Below, in pieces: positions 20,570-33,380 of a DNA stretch of 64,000 nucleotides. The position numbers were made by a program, and so were the translations under genes. The stretch comes from Nothophaeocryptopus gaeumannii. Its lineage: Eukaryota > Ascomycota > Dothideomycetes > Mycosphaerellales > Mycosphaerellaceae. Where the stretch lies: NCBI GenBank assembly GCA_031771865.1, contig JASISA010000027.1:2294001-2358000 (forward strand), read 5' to 3'. The notes beneath the pieces are model-generated. The model was given only the letters and a program-made list of their open reading frames with translations, had not been told where the DNA came from and did no database searches. Each line of letters begins with the position of its first letter. The first letter of the stretch is position 1.

Positions 20570-22359
20570 ACACGCCCGGTAATGAGTGTCAGAAGTGACA
20601 CCTGTACGAGTACTCACTAGTGAGCATTGGCATATGATCATAGACGTTAGAGCAAGGAGGTGCATCACCGCGCAGATGTGTTGCGATGCGTGCCATCGGC
20701 GAAGAGGTCTTGATCGCTTTTGTGTATGGACGAGCCGCGCCTCGCTTCGAGGGTACGAACCAGTATTACTTAGCTACCACTACTATACTCCGGAGTGTGA
20801 ACTCCGATCTACGGCGTGGACTCGCCCGATGCGAATCAAGCGCGTCCTGCACCTGCTGAGCTTCAAGCGAGGTATTCAGGGCTTTTCGCATCTCACCGCA
20901 TTTGGGCTGCCGGTGCGATGCGCAGCGAGGTTTCGCACTCGTTCCTGAAGAAGCGTTTCTCTGCGCGCACGAATTCCGCGATATCCTTCCCAGTAAAAGA
21001 CACAGTCAGGCTGTATAGTCAGACGCACAACAGTTTTGCGCCATGCGACAGGTGAGACGTTGCTTTCGTTCCTGGAATTTTCCTGTGGTCTGGTAAATCA
21101 GCGATTAGCTTTGCTGGTTCGAGACGCACACGCCTTTGGACCATGAGCCAATGCCGTGGCGTTCAGTCACCTGGCTGCAAAAGGATCTCAAATACGTCGG
21201 GTGACAGCCTCAATTGCTCCCATGCAGCATCGACAACAAGAGAAAAGACTGCATGGCAAAAGCTTGCAACATTATGGATGAGCGTTCATTACTGATCAAA
21301 GACGCGTTGTCGGAAAACGGACAGCGCCTTTCTGACAGTCAGACTGCTGGCCAGGCATGTGGATTGGTGGAGTGCGTGAAACGTGCGTTGGATCTCTCTT
21401 GCGTAGATAGAGACTACGGTAGCGAGCTCCGCGGCGGCAAAAGAAGAGTCAGCGCGTCCGACTCTTCTGTTCGCTGGACGTGGTACCCGCGCCCGGGTGG
21501 CTGCCATTTTCCGAGTGATTTCCTGCGGGCGTCTGTTGAATTCGACTGTATGATGGTGGCTGCCATGCAATCATGCCGCACGTCGAAGACCGGTCGGAGC
21601 CATGTCCTTGCGAGGAGTCGGAGTTGCAGTAACCTGGATGCTTTGCAAGCCGGTCGTCGCTTTGCCGATTGCGGCACATCTGGGACACCCTGTGCACAGA
21701 GTTCGAACGAATAACGCTCAGGCCAAGCGTCCATTCATGTGAGCAGAAGATGCCGGTGGCGGACCGCGTTCTGCGCAAACGAGTGGTCGAAGGAGATGGG
21801 CTGGCGTGAAGTGGATCTACTCCGCTTTGTGTGGAGTCCCCAGCATCTCAAACGCCTCGCCGCTGCCCGCTAACGATGTCTTGTACTGTACTCCACTCTC
21901 AACCACTACACTCCAGATGCTCGGCGAAGACGGCCTACGAGCCGCCTCTTCTGCAGAGCCTTGCCCGGGTATGACTGACAAGCAGGCAAGCTGGGATACT
22001 GGTACAATACGGCGGGGGAGAGCTCTGCCATGTACTGTACGTGCTCGTGCCCGCAATCCTCGCCATCCTTGCGCGCCCGTCCTAGCCGTCATCTTCACAC
22101 GCCAGCAGCGTAGGTAAGCCGAAGGAGGACAAGGCCGATCCACACTCTGCGCGAGTTATCTCCGCAAAAATGGATCGCCCGCACGCGCTACGATAGGACA
22201 GTGCGGGACGCCATAAGCTCTGGAGTTTGGCGCTCCCAGTTGATCTTCGAAGCCTCGACGTAGTGTTTTTCCCGTCCTATTCCCCAGAATACCCTCTGTT
22301 TCTGCCACCTGCCACCACTCAGCTTTCTTCGAATGGTCTTGTAGTGGACATTGACAACC
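20570..22359. other. 1.8 kb without a supported gene
   Basis: Several frames of 70-170 codons are open on both strands (for example 21214-21714 plus and 20246-20668 minus), but none has a recognisable motif, sensible splice partner or protein-like composition. It presumably contains the long 5' regulatory region of the regulator gene that follows. A TGGTTCGAGAC at about 21116 resembles a tRNA B-box but has no fold around it. Confidence 0.45.
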
Positions 22360-25077
22360 ATGGGCTCCATAGCAATGCCAGAGCCGCCAATGTCGGAGGC
22401 ATCATCCTCCCCATCGGACACAACAGAGCCCCAAATGCAACCTCCCGCCCAGAGTAACAACAAGCGGACAAGCACCGACGCCGGCCTCAAATCCAATGGC
22501 ATGCGACCAGCGAAGAGCGTTAAGAGAAGAGCTTCCAAAGCCTGCCAATGCTGTCGAGCACGCAAGGTTCGTTGCAATGTTGTCGAACATGGCCCTCCGT
22601 GTACGAATTGTAGACTGGACGAGGTGGAGTGCATCGTCTCGGAGAGCAAGCGGAAGAAGTCAGTATATCAAAACGCTGGGGGCTTTCGCCAAACTAAGTG
22701 TTTGTTACAGGAAATGGACGTCTATGGATGACGCTACGCCTCAGCCAGGCAAGAGTGGCATTTTGTACAAATCTTCGACCTTCCCAATGTCGGCACATCC
22801 ACCATACGAACCGCTGAGGAAGAACTCGGAACACGTGCCTCACGCATTGTGTTGGTCTCCCAGTGAAACTCTTTCGCGTAGCTGTACTAACGATTGCAAA
22901 CAGACCAAGATCTCGGAAATAGAAGCATGTCGATGTCCAGTGACACCAGACCTTCTCTGTATACGCCCGACATGATGATGAACCTGCAGCGATTCGGCCA
23001 GAAACCTACAATTCCGGAGCCTACACCACTCATGCCCAGCTTGGCTATGCCTCCGCCCACGCCAACCTACAATCTGCCGATGTACATCAAGCCTTTACCT
23101 GCGAAGCTCGATCCTTCAGACATCTTATATCTTGAGAAGAAGGGTGCATTGTCAATTCCAAACCAGCAACTTCGAGACGAGTTGCTGAGAAGTTTTGTTG
23201 AGTACATATATCCCTTCATGCCATTACTAAATATCTACGATCTGGTCGCGACGATCGATCGAAACGACGGCACAGCCACGGTCAGTTTGCTGCTTTTCCA
23301 AGCTATCATGTTCTGCGGTGTTGCGACAGTCGACATTCGGTACTTGAGATCGGCAGGTTATACGACACGCAGGGATGCGCGCCGAGACTTCTTTTCAAGG
23401 ACCCGGCTGCTCTACGACTTCGACATCGAAATCGACCGGATCTCACTGATTCAGTCTCTGTTACTGATGACGTACTGGTATGAGACGCCAGATGATCAGA
23501 AAGACAGTCATCACTGGATGGGCATCGCTGTATCCCTTTCGCATACCATCGGGCTTCACCGAAATCCAGACAAATCAGCAGCGATGGACCGCAACAGGAA
23601 GAAATTATGGAAGCGAGTCTGGTGGTCGACATACATGCGAGACCGTCTCGTTGCCCTTGGCATGAGACGACCCACTCGCATAAAGAACGCTGATTTCGAT
23701 GTGCCAATGCTGGAGCCCAGCGATTTTGAGACTTCTGTCATTACAGACGGTCCCTCGTGCATTCCGTCAGACTGCAAAGTCTTGCGCGATGCGGAAATGC
23801 AGAAGCAGCTTGCTGTTATGTGCATTGAAAAGGCGAAGCTGTGCATCTGCATGAGCCACGTCCTTTCGGTGCAATATTCCGTGCTTAACAACAATCATGG
23901 AGTAGTGAGCGAGGAAGGCAGCACGCGCACAACGGTACATTTGGTCGCCAATAAGATCAATCCAGAAATTAACGAAGTACAGATGTGTGCCCGCGAGCTG
24001 GAGAAGTGGAAGAACGAATTGCCCGAAGAGGCACAGTATGTCATCCCGTCATGGCACGATGTCGACTCTGGAAATGAGAGCATCGTACTCAACAGGTCGC
24101 TTCTGCACATGATCTTTTACGCAACACTCTCCGCTTTGCATCGACCACAGGTCTTGCCATCATCAGCTCTACCACCGAGAACACAAGCAACGGAGCAGCT
24201 CGACATTTCTCGCAAATCTGTCAGGCTGGCAGCGAGCGAGATCACAGCAATCGCCTACCGACTGTTCAATCTCGATATGGTGAGATTCTTGCCAACAACA
24301 GGCATCACAGTTCTGCTTCCAGCCATCATCATTCACCTCCTTGACATCAAAGCCCCAGATGAGAGCACCCGCCGAGCCAGCCTCCAGGGCTTCTGCCAAT
24401 GCATGCAAATCATGGGCAAGCTCCGCGACATCTACGCAGCAGCAGACTACAGCACCGCCTTCCTCGAGGCCGCAATCCGGAAAGCGGAAATCACTCTTCC
24501 ACAGAAAACCGACGAAGTCAAAGAACCTCGCAACGTCATTACATCTGCGTCAGGCCTCGTCGACGCCGGCAGGAGGATGCATCTCATTACCGATCCGACG
24601 CCGAGCAACAACGCGAACAACGGTGCGCTGACTCCGCCACCGGATACAACACACAGTGAGATCGCACCCAGTCTTACGAATGACACATCGTCGTCGACCA
24701 TGTCTACCATGACCGACGACGACATCGCACGGAAATTGACGGGTTTCCTAGCCTCCTCGCCTCCAGATTCCGAAGGCCCACACCATCAACACAATCACGG
24801 CGCAGACGCCATCCACGGTATTACTATTGCAGGTAATATGTTTGGCATGGCGCCTGACGCAGAACCAGATTTCGAGAGTCTGATTAATTTAGATGCTGCG
24901 GGAGATTTGTGGAGTTTGGAAGATGAAGCGTATGCAGCTATGAGTGGAGAGAGTGGTGGGTTTACGATGGATATGGATTGGTTGAAGGGGATGAAAGATC
25001 CCAGTGCAGAGGGCTTGGGAATGACGATTTCGTTGAGCCAGGCAAATGCGGCGGAGGCGATGCTTGCTAGCGCTTGA
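22360..25077 (+). CDS. Zn2Cys6 transcription factor, CTF1-like
   Basis: Exons 22360-22658, 22711-22847 and 22904-25077 encode 869 residues; introns are 52 and 56 bp, and the second has a clean CTAAC branch. The second donor (GTGTTG) is non-ideal; an alternative at 22854 keeps the frame. The zinc cluster is complete: Cys62, 65, 72, 81, 84 and 91 within SKACQCCRARKVRC and CTNCRLDEVEC, flanked by basic residues. The middle homology region runs from about 190 to 650 (LRSFVEYIYPFMPLLNIYDL; HHWMGIAVSLSHTIGLHRNP; LWKRVWWSTYMRDR). The acidic, Ser/Thr-rich C-terminus fits an activation domain. Similarity to cutinase transcription factor 1 beta is from family memory; CTF1-type proteins control fatty-acid and cutin use. 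Confidence 0.92.
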
Positions 25078-25999
25078 GGAGCGAAGAAAGAGTTGTATAG
25101 AATGGGAACAGTACAGAAGAGTGGAATTTGGGGGAGTTCTGGGGTCGATATGAGTGACGGCACACAGACACGGCTGATGAAGAAAGAGGAATGAACAGAT
25201 GGTATAACACCAGAGTGAGTGTGGAGATATACCGGAAAGACGTTCACAAAACAGAGTGGTGGTCGACTTTCTCCACATCATCGAGCGCGTTTGCAAGTGC
25301 CGGGTGCGAGGGTAGGAGCGTGCACTGTAGTCAGGCTAACGAGAGTGTTTAACAGCCCTGTCCCTGATGCTGAGACTGAACGCATCTGCTTGTTGCACCT
25401 CGATATGGTCGAGGCACTCTGCACACGCGCACCTTTCAGCTCCGCGCCCTCGTTGACGACATGCTTATAGATGAGATCACGTAGCTTCAACATAAGGTTT
25501 GGAGAGACGCAGCTACCAGTGCTCCCTCGCTCGAAGCGACAGAGAGCTCGTACTCGTACTGCATTGCCCCAATTCATAGGCCGGATGAGAGGCATGTACA
25601 CGAAGGATACAACAACCAGCCCGTCATCTGAAAAGCTTGAGCTCTACATGACATGCACTCACGGTCAATCATCAGTAGGCTGGTGCAGGAATGCACGTGT
25701 CATGCTTTCTGTGGCTCAAATCACGGAAGGCAACGGCCCGAGGCTCGCGCCTTCCTCTGGCGTGTCCAGTCCAGTCCAGGGGGGAAAGAGCAGTCCTCCA
25801 TTTCATCACCGCCCAAACCTGGCTCGATGGAGCAATGCACGCTATGCTCTCCTGCATCTTCGGGTCTTATTATTGATTCATTACTTGCTACCATGCTCTT
25901 TGCCATTTGTTTTTGATGCTGCAATTGTCATTCCTTGATACGTACGTGTATCCCTAATCACCCGTTTCGTTTGTCGACCGGAAAAGTCTAGTGGAAGAG
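25078..25999. other. Intergenic region and leader of the giant coiled-coil gene
   Basis: About 920 bases follow the regulator. A frame at 25471-25938 is open without recognisable features. At 25940 a strong donor (GTACGT) follows a short ATG frame from 25915, with a CTAAT branch at about 25952. This may be the true first exon of the next gene. Confidence 0.4.
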
Positions 26000-28900
26000 C
26001 CGGATTCGAGAGCGCGTCAGGAGGGCCGGTGTTGCTTGCAAGACAACAATATACACGCGTCGTGGAGCTGAATGCGCTGTGTGGCAGCGAGCAGTGGATG
26101 AGAGCATCTTTCTGAGTGGTAGCAGAAGAGTCGGCACCGTGGAGGCCAACACGAACACGCACGTCCGAGTCAACGATGGCAGTGTAGCCCAATCTTCGGA
26201 TTGCGAGCCATATCCATTATCTCCTCCGACAAAAGAAGGATCATTGAGTCCAGACTACTCACGCTTGCCCGCACCGCGCACGCCCGCGAGCTTTAGAAGC
26301 CGAGACCACCGCAATTTCTATACGGCGTGGGGAAGCCCTTACGATCCCTCCCCTTCGCAAAGCTCCAAGTCTGCACACATCGCGCGCTCTCAGCAGGAAG
26401 TCAGTGATTTGAGTCCGGAAGCCAGCTTCAGTTTGGAGCACTTGGTACCGACCCGGCTTGGGGACCTAAGCCTGCCCGTGCCAGCAGGAACCTCTCCTCT
26501 TGGCATCCAGTTCGACCATCTCAGCACCCCGCAGTCGAGGACCCAGCGCTGGGTGCAGCTTCCGCAGCGGGAAGACCATAGCGAACGAGCGCGTTGGTGG
26601 AGCGACGAGTCGGACGTCGAGAGAAGCCGATCACGAGCGAGGTCTTCAGATCAACGACAGCGCCCGAGTCACAAGCCGCGTGAGGAGAACAGGACCCTTG
26701 ATCAACAGAGCTTCTGGGATACACTTCGCGAGCAAAGAGGGGAAGACATGTCGAGCCTGTTTGCATCACGCTGGGCGGCTACGCCCAGTGAAGAGAAGGA
26801 GAATGAATTCGATCACTCTCTCAAGCTGTCGGAGGATGGTAGGTCGCAGGAGAAGCAGCAACCTGGAGACAAGATGGAGGTAGCGTCACAACAGGATTTG
26901 CTTGCCTCGAGATGGGCGACGACGCCGGAAAAGGATGTGGCCGCCGTTGAAGAGGAGACGCCAAGAAAAGAGCCTGACTTTGTGCCGAAGAGTGTAATGT
27001 CCTCGCGGTGGGCTGATGACATGGATGAACACGACGACAAGATCGACCTCACCGCGGCGCAGAAGATCATGGAAGACGCTGTTGCAAATCAAGAGCTTGC
27101 GCCGGGAAAGTCCGACAGATTGGCTGAGGCGAAGGCAATGGAGCCCACTCGAGCCACACCTGAGACCAAGACGACAGAAGCTGCCGCTCCGCCGTCAGAA
27201 GGAGCCGAACGTTCTGAGAGCACGCAAACACCGCAAATGTCATCACCGACGGAATTGGAGCCTCCGCGGTTGAAGAAGCGAGTGAGTTGGCGCGGCAAGA
27301 ATATTGTCATTGCTATCCCGCGCATCAATTGGGAAGCAGCTGGTCTGGTGAAGCCGATGAGCAAGGCCGGGATCGATGAGCGTCTCAAACATTTCGAGGA
27401 CGCTGGGTACGATATAAGAGGCTACGATCTTGTCGACGACCAAGTGAGGAACGATGGCCCGGCACAGGTGAAGGAGATTTATCCGGATGACAATGAGAGG
27501 CGCGCTTTGCCAAGCAGAGATCAAGTGAAGGTCATCCTTCCAGATCTTGCCAAGTGGAAGGCTTATGAGAACTGGCTGGTCGAACAGAAGCTGGCAGCTT
27601 TGGGCGTATCTCTCGGTCTTGATGAACCTCAGTCCGCTGCGCCGGCATCAGACATGTCCCGACAATCCTCGCAACAGTATCCGCCGTTGCCGTTCTCTCC
27701 GCCTATACCGACTGCTTCAGCGGGCAGTATGGGTCGACCTCCACTAATGCGTGGACACACGCATACCATGTCCGTTGCGTCACCGGTATCACCGTTAAGC
27801 GGGCCTTTTGGACACATGCACAGACATTCTACTTTCACGGGACCAGCTGGACTGCAACAGTTCCAACAGACGCCGCAGCCGATGCAGTCTCCTGGGATTC
27901 CGGGCTTGCAGTCGTTCACGCCGCAACAGACACTGCAGCACCAGTTTGCTTTGCAAGGAAATTCTCTGCCAAGCGGCCTGCCTCAGCTGCCGCAAGGTCT
28001 GCCACGAGGTCTTCCACGAGGCGGTTCGCCAGCGCAGATCTCGGCTTTAAGGCAGGATCTTGGCGCCTTGCGTGGACCAGGTTCTCCCTTAAGCCAGCAT
28101 ATCCTGCCACAATCTCCGCAAGATTACAGCAGAGGCCTTGTTGAAGATCAGCGACGTAGACAACACGCGTACTCGCAGTCAATGGCCGCCCCGTCGATGC
28201 CTGATGCGTTCATGCCGCAAATATCGCAGGGATCCAGCCTTCGGCCAACTCCGGCGCTGCCAGAGTTGGCAGAGGACGACGAAGAGGACGAGGCACAAGA
28301 ACCAGAGCCTCCAGCTTATGTGCCACCACATAAGAGAGTGCAGGCCAACACTGAGATCGTCGTACCAACGCCGAGAGGCCATCGACACAACATTAGCGAA
28401 GGGCTTGAGCGAGAGCTTGTGGAAGCCGAGCAGAGACAGAAGGTAGCAAGCCGCAACTACATCGAGGTTGAAGAAGAGTCAGAGTCATCTGGCCTCTCAT
28501 CCACAGGCAGACCGAACGGATTTCAAGCTCCCGCTCCAGCTTCACCACCCAAGCCAGTTGAGAAGGACCCGCTCGGCGACCATCCTGTCCATGAAGCGAC
28601 ACATAGCCGCAAGAAGAGTACTGCTACCCGTTTCAACGTTACCGCTCCAGCGTTCACGTTTAATCCTGGTGCTGAATTCAAACCTTCTCAACCTCTACCT
28701 TCGCAGCCCTTCACGTTCAGTGCGCCAGCGCCAGCGGCACAACCACCTCAGCCAAGCCAGCAGTCTTTGCGGGCTCATCGGCGCAATCAATCTTCGGGCT
28801 CATTCAATGCACACGCTCCATCTTTCAAGCCCGCCAGCTCGGACTTCAGCTTCTCATCCTCGGTGCCGTCATCCAAGGCCAATGCTCCTAAGACACCACC

Positions 28901-31900
28901 AAGGGAGGACGGGAAGACAATCGTCGATGACCTGCCGAGTATATTCGGTAAGGTCGAGATACCCGACATCGTCAAGCCCGCTCGAAGATCGAAAGCAATC
29001 GCGATCGTTCGTCCCGAGGAACGCGAGTCAGACTCAGAGAGCGAGGAGATGGAAGACGAAGAAGGACGCGTTATGCAAGGCGAAGCTAAGCGATTCCGAA
29101 AGAAACTTGACGATGGAGACGAAGTACCGCAGTTTGCTGAGCCAGGGCCACTGCCAGCCTTTGCAGTCCCGAGTGAGAAGATTTTGGGCTCGAACGTGCC
29201 TGAAAGACCAATGTCAACTGTGGAAGAGGTCGAAGCTGAAGCTGAAGATGCCGTCACGGAAATTTCGGAGAAGGCGGCCGAAACCGTCAAGGCCGAGGTC
29301 GAAAAGGCGCGCATGCAGGAAGAGTCTGCCAAGGAGGGCGCATCTGAAGAGGACAAGGAAAACAAGCACGGTCATAAGCACTCAGCTTCACTGTCTGCGC
29401 TTGCCAAGCCCTTCGAGCCTCCGAGCTTCGCGACTGCAGAGCTGCCATCAGAAACGAAAGAGCACGTGCGTGTCGAATCGATCAGTGATCTCGAAGAAGG
29501 CGAGATTCGGGAAGATGAAGGCTCTAGAGCGGTATCACCAATTCGCGACGACTCGTCCCAAGACTTGACTGCACGGCCTGCAAAGCCCGGCGACCGCTCT
29601 TCTGAAGATCGAATTGATACTGTCGCCCAGCCAGAGCCTTCGTTTGACGAGATCGACGCTGTGATGAGACACTTGAACGCTACAGAGTCTGAGGCAGACC
29701 CAACCCCTGCACGCCTTCCAAGCCCTGGCTCTCATCCAATGAAGGGCGTCACGTACCTAGCGGAGTGGCACCGCAGCGACGCACCTAGCCCAAGTCCATT
29801 GAAACGTGATGCAAGCGCCACGCCTGTGCTCAGCGGCGACCAGGACATGAACGGCTACTCGCATGTGCGACAACTCAACAAGGCAGAGGAGGTACCTACG
29901 AGCGACTGGTCCGATATGCTGTCACCACCCGACGCGGAGAAGCTTGAGCAGCGCAGCACATTTTTTGACGATCACATTGACAAGCTCATTGGACGCGCTG
30001 TCGAGCGTCGCTTGCAGCCGTTCGAAGAGAGCTTGCGCAGCATTCAAAGTAGCTTCGTGAACCGTAGCAGATCCTCAGATCTCAGACTGCAGCGAAGCTC
30101 CTCCAAATCCAACGTCGACAGTGACGCTGACGACGAGGATGATCTGTCTCATGAGCTCAAGCAACGCCCTATCTCGAGAGGCAGGGACAAACAGAAGGTT
30201 GACCAGATCAAGGCTGCTGTTGTGGAAGCCCTGCGTGAGCAGAGCCCACGACAGCCACAACAGTCAATGGACGTCTCTGACCTTCACTCAGTCCTTGCTG
30301 ACATGAAGGTATCTTTCGCCAGAGCCGCCTCATCAAGCTTGGAACTCGAGGACATCAGATCGATTGTCGAGGAGACAGTGGCACGCCAAAGTCAAGCTGT
30401 TGTTCCGGTGGATCAAAGCAAAGAGACGCACAAGCGACAGCTTTCTGAGCTGGAGGGTCGTCTCAATGAGACATTGGCTGGTGCGCTTGAGGAAGCCAAT
30501 CAAAGACGTGCCATTGAAGAACGCGAAGCCGAGTCTAGACGACAGCTCCGTCTTGCAGAGGAAGAGCTCCAGCTGCTGCGAGACTCTGCTCGTGATGACG
30601 AGGCGAAGTCGCGCGCCATGGAAAGAGAACGCCAAGATCTTCTTGACCGCCTCGACACCGCAGAGGAAGCCCGTCGTAAAGCGCAAGAAAGATTCGAGGA
30701 CGCTGAGGCCGAGAAAGATGCCCTGCAGGCAACCCTGGAGGAGTATCGCGTCTCAAGTCAGAAGTGGCGGCACGAGATAGATGATGGAAAACGCGCGCGT
30801 GAGGAGCTCGAAAAGACGGTTGGCCTTCAGGAGAGACAAGCCGAAGAGTATGAGGAGTCGACCACAAGCATGAAGCGTCGCCTGGAGAAACTTCACTTCG
30901 ACATGGCAACCGCCGCTGGACAACTTGCGAGTGACAAGGCAACCTGGAAGTCTCGAGAAGAGGACTACAGGTCCAAGATTGAGCATCTGGAGCATCAGAA
31001 CCTCGTTGCCTACAGAGAGCGTGCGCAAATGGAGGACGAATTGCGCGCCGCACGGTCTGCTCCTGTGGAGTCTGCTGAAACCCGCAACACGATCGACCGG
31101 ATTCGCAGTTCCAACCACTCACTCGAGGAAATGGTGATGAAGCTGGAGGGTGAGCTGCAAGAATCGCACGCTCTGGCCGCTCGCTATGAACGCCAGTTTT
31201 ACGATGCTCAAGAGTCTGGTCGAGCCGAAGTCCATCGAACACGCATGTCTTTGGAGACCGAGATTGAGGCTGCCAATCATCATGTGAGCCTTGTCCGGGC
31301 TGAGTTGGAGACTGAGCTGCATAAGACTCGCGCAGAGCTTGACAATGTCAGAATGGAAGCCGAAACCATGAAGGAGCGTCATGAGCATCTCCTCGAAAAG
31401 GAAGAGATCGACCGAAGAGAAGCGCTCCGCAAGGTGAATCATTCCAACAGCATTGCTTTGGACGAAGCTCGCCACAAGTATGAGTCTGGCATTCAAGAGC
31501 TCACCTCACAGCATTCGCGAGCTTTGCGACACGCCCTTGAGGACAAGGATCGCATCGAGTCACTCCTGATCGAGAGACTGAATCTTTCTGACGCCAAGGT
31601 GCAGCATTATCAGGAGCGATGCGCGCACCTCGAAGAACGCCTGGAAGTAGTACAAACTGCTGCAAAGGCGGCTGCGCAGAACGCGCAAGCTGCCAAAACG
31701 TTCTCACCAAGTCAAGCGACTGCTGCTCCTTCGAGTATACCGGAGAAGGTTTCACCTCAAGCACTACGCGAGTCGATCCTGGTTCTGCAGGAACAGCTCC
31801 AAGAGCGCGAGGCGCGCATCGAGCGTCTAGAGGCCGACTATGAGGAGCACGGCGTGCAGAGAGTGAAGGAGCGAGATGATGAGATTGCTTGGCTACGCGA

Positions 31901-32615
31901 GCTCATATCCGTTCGAAGCGATGAGCTGAAGGATCTGGTCAATACAATTGAGAAGCCCAACTTCAACCGCGCAACGGTTCGCGATATTGCCATTCGCATT
32001 CGAGCCAACCTGCAGATGGAGGAGCAAGAGAAGGACAGATTCGTGAACCGATCACAATCTGTCACAGGCCAGGCGCAGGCGCTTTTGACCAACTTCGCCA
32101 CGCCGCAAGCTGCCAAGCTGAGTTCTGCATTCAGCAAGTGGCGCGCGAACATGGAGAGCTCTGCCCTCAAGAACGCACCACAGGGTCGATCTGGCACTCC
32201 TTCTAAGGCTGGTCCGTCCAGGCCACCGCTGCCGGCAGGCTACTCATCTGGCCTGATGACTCCTCCAGCAAGCAACCTCCGTAGCTCTCCGCTCAGCGAG
32301 ACGACCGACAAGCTGCCGCCGCCTCGCCTCAGCTCCACTCGTCCTACTTCGAAGGGCTCCAACATGAGCGCCAACACAGAGCGTCCACGTAGTCGACATG
32401 CTTCCGAGACTTCAGAACAGCCACATACACCTCTCTTCAAGGAGCAGAGCTACGATCGCGATGCCGAGGATAATAACGAAATCTCTATGCAGAATTTCGA
32501 GGACGACGATCTTGATGATCTTGACGAAAGCGATGCTCAGCCACCTGGCTTCCGCAGTCTGCAGGACGAGATGGGCGAGCCATCACCGGCAGCAGAGGAG
32601 ATGACGGCCGCATGA
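26000..32615 (+). CDS. Giant conserved fungal protein: disordered N-half, coiled-coil C-half
   Basis: One frame is open from 25992 to the TGA at 32613-32615. The first in-frame ATG is far inside (26748), so the real start must be on an upstream exon; 25915-25939 spliced to 26000 fits in phase but is unproven. Numbering from 26079, residues 1-320 are Ser/Arg-rich and hold three short SRWA-like motifs. A compact conserved block follows (RVSWRGKNIVIAIPRINWEA, about 402-500), then a Pro/Gln-rich region (550-750), acidic repeats, and a long heptad coiled coil (about 1430-1950). The tail is Ser/Pro/acidic. The layout suits a scaffold at the cell cortex, spindle pole or an RNP, but no family is recognised. 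The frame stays open beyond the stop (see findings). Confidence 0.85.
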
Positions 32616-33380
32616 CAGAGACAAAGACGGAAGTCCGTCATGTTGGACGTAGCTCTTCAGCTTCGAAGGATGACATCTACCGCATCATTTGAAGATCCCG
32701 GATTTCGCCAGCCTCCTTCGCCAGACCTTCCTGGTGAAGCCGAGACGGAGATCTCGGGATCAACTATTTCTTTTGTCGATGGTGATTTACAGCGAGAGAG
32801 TTGAGAGGAAGTACAACCGTTTTTGATTGCGAAAAAGGGGAGCTTTATTTGATTTCATATGCTGCGGCGCGAGATACCCAAGCGAATACCCAGATTGGAA
32901 AGTGCAATTACTACTGCTGATGGAGGGGAGAGGAAAGCCGGATTTGTGTCCCTGAAGAAGATATTTGTGTATGTGAAGTATATACTGTAACTCGTGTTGC
33001 CTTGGACAATGGTCCACTGCGTCTTTTGTCCGATGGCTTTTTCGCCAATGTTGGACCTCTGAGCCCTGGAACGCAGAGTCGTACAAGCAAAAGGCGCCAA
33101 TGATAGCAGTCGCGGTCACAGTTGTCGTTCTTCGGTCATGTTGGCTTCGCACGTGAAAGAAGGTCCGTGCAATTGCTCATATGCAACGATGCATTGCGTT
33201 GATCTAACTCAGCTGTCATCCGAAGCTGCTTTTGTTTATTCTCCCTTTCAATTCGCCGCTTCTCACTAACGCCTTACTCGAACGCTGCAACATGTATAAT
33301 GCTCGCTCAAACGCCCGTCAAATCTTGTCAATGCCTTTTGCAATCCATCTGAGTTCAGCAGTCACACAGGAGCCGATTCC
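32616..33380. other. Convergent 3' region with in-frame extension
   Basis: From 32616 to 32804 the frame of the giant protein continues after its TGA for 62 more residues with coding-like composition. The remaining 570 bases to the DUF1275 gene look untranslated and AT-richer. Confidence 0.5.

Noticed and set aside
21110..21130. tRNA B-box-like TGGTTCGAGAC
   Set aside because: No A-box, anticodon arm or acceptor stem could be folded around it.
25471..25938. 155-codon plus-strand frame before the giant gene
   Set aside because: No motif and no sensible splice partner; its composition looks like untranslated DNA.
28468..29568. 366-codon open frame on the plus strand inside the giant gene
   Set aside because: It is a shifted frame of the real coding region, with Arg/Ser/His-rich composition typical of a frame shadow.
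30535..31242. 235-codon open frame on the minus strand opposite the giant coiled-coil gene
   Set aside because: It is antisense to a long, clearly heptad-rich coding region. Long antisense frames are expected there from the codon bias, and no protein motif is present.
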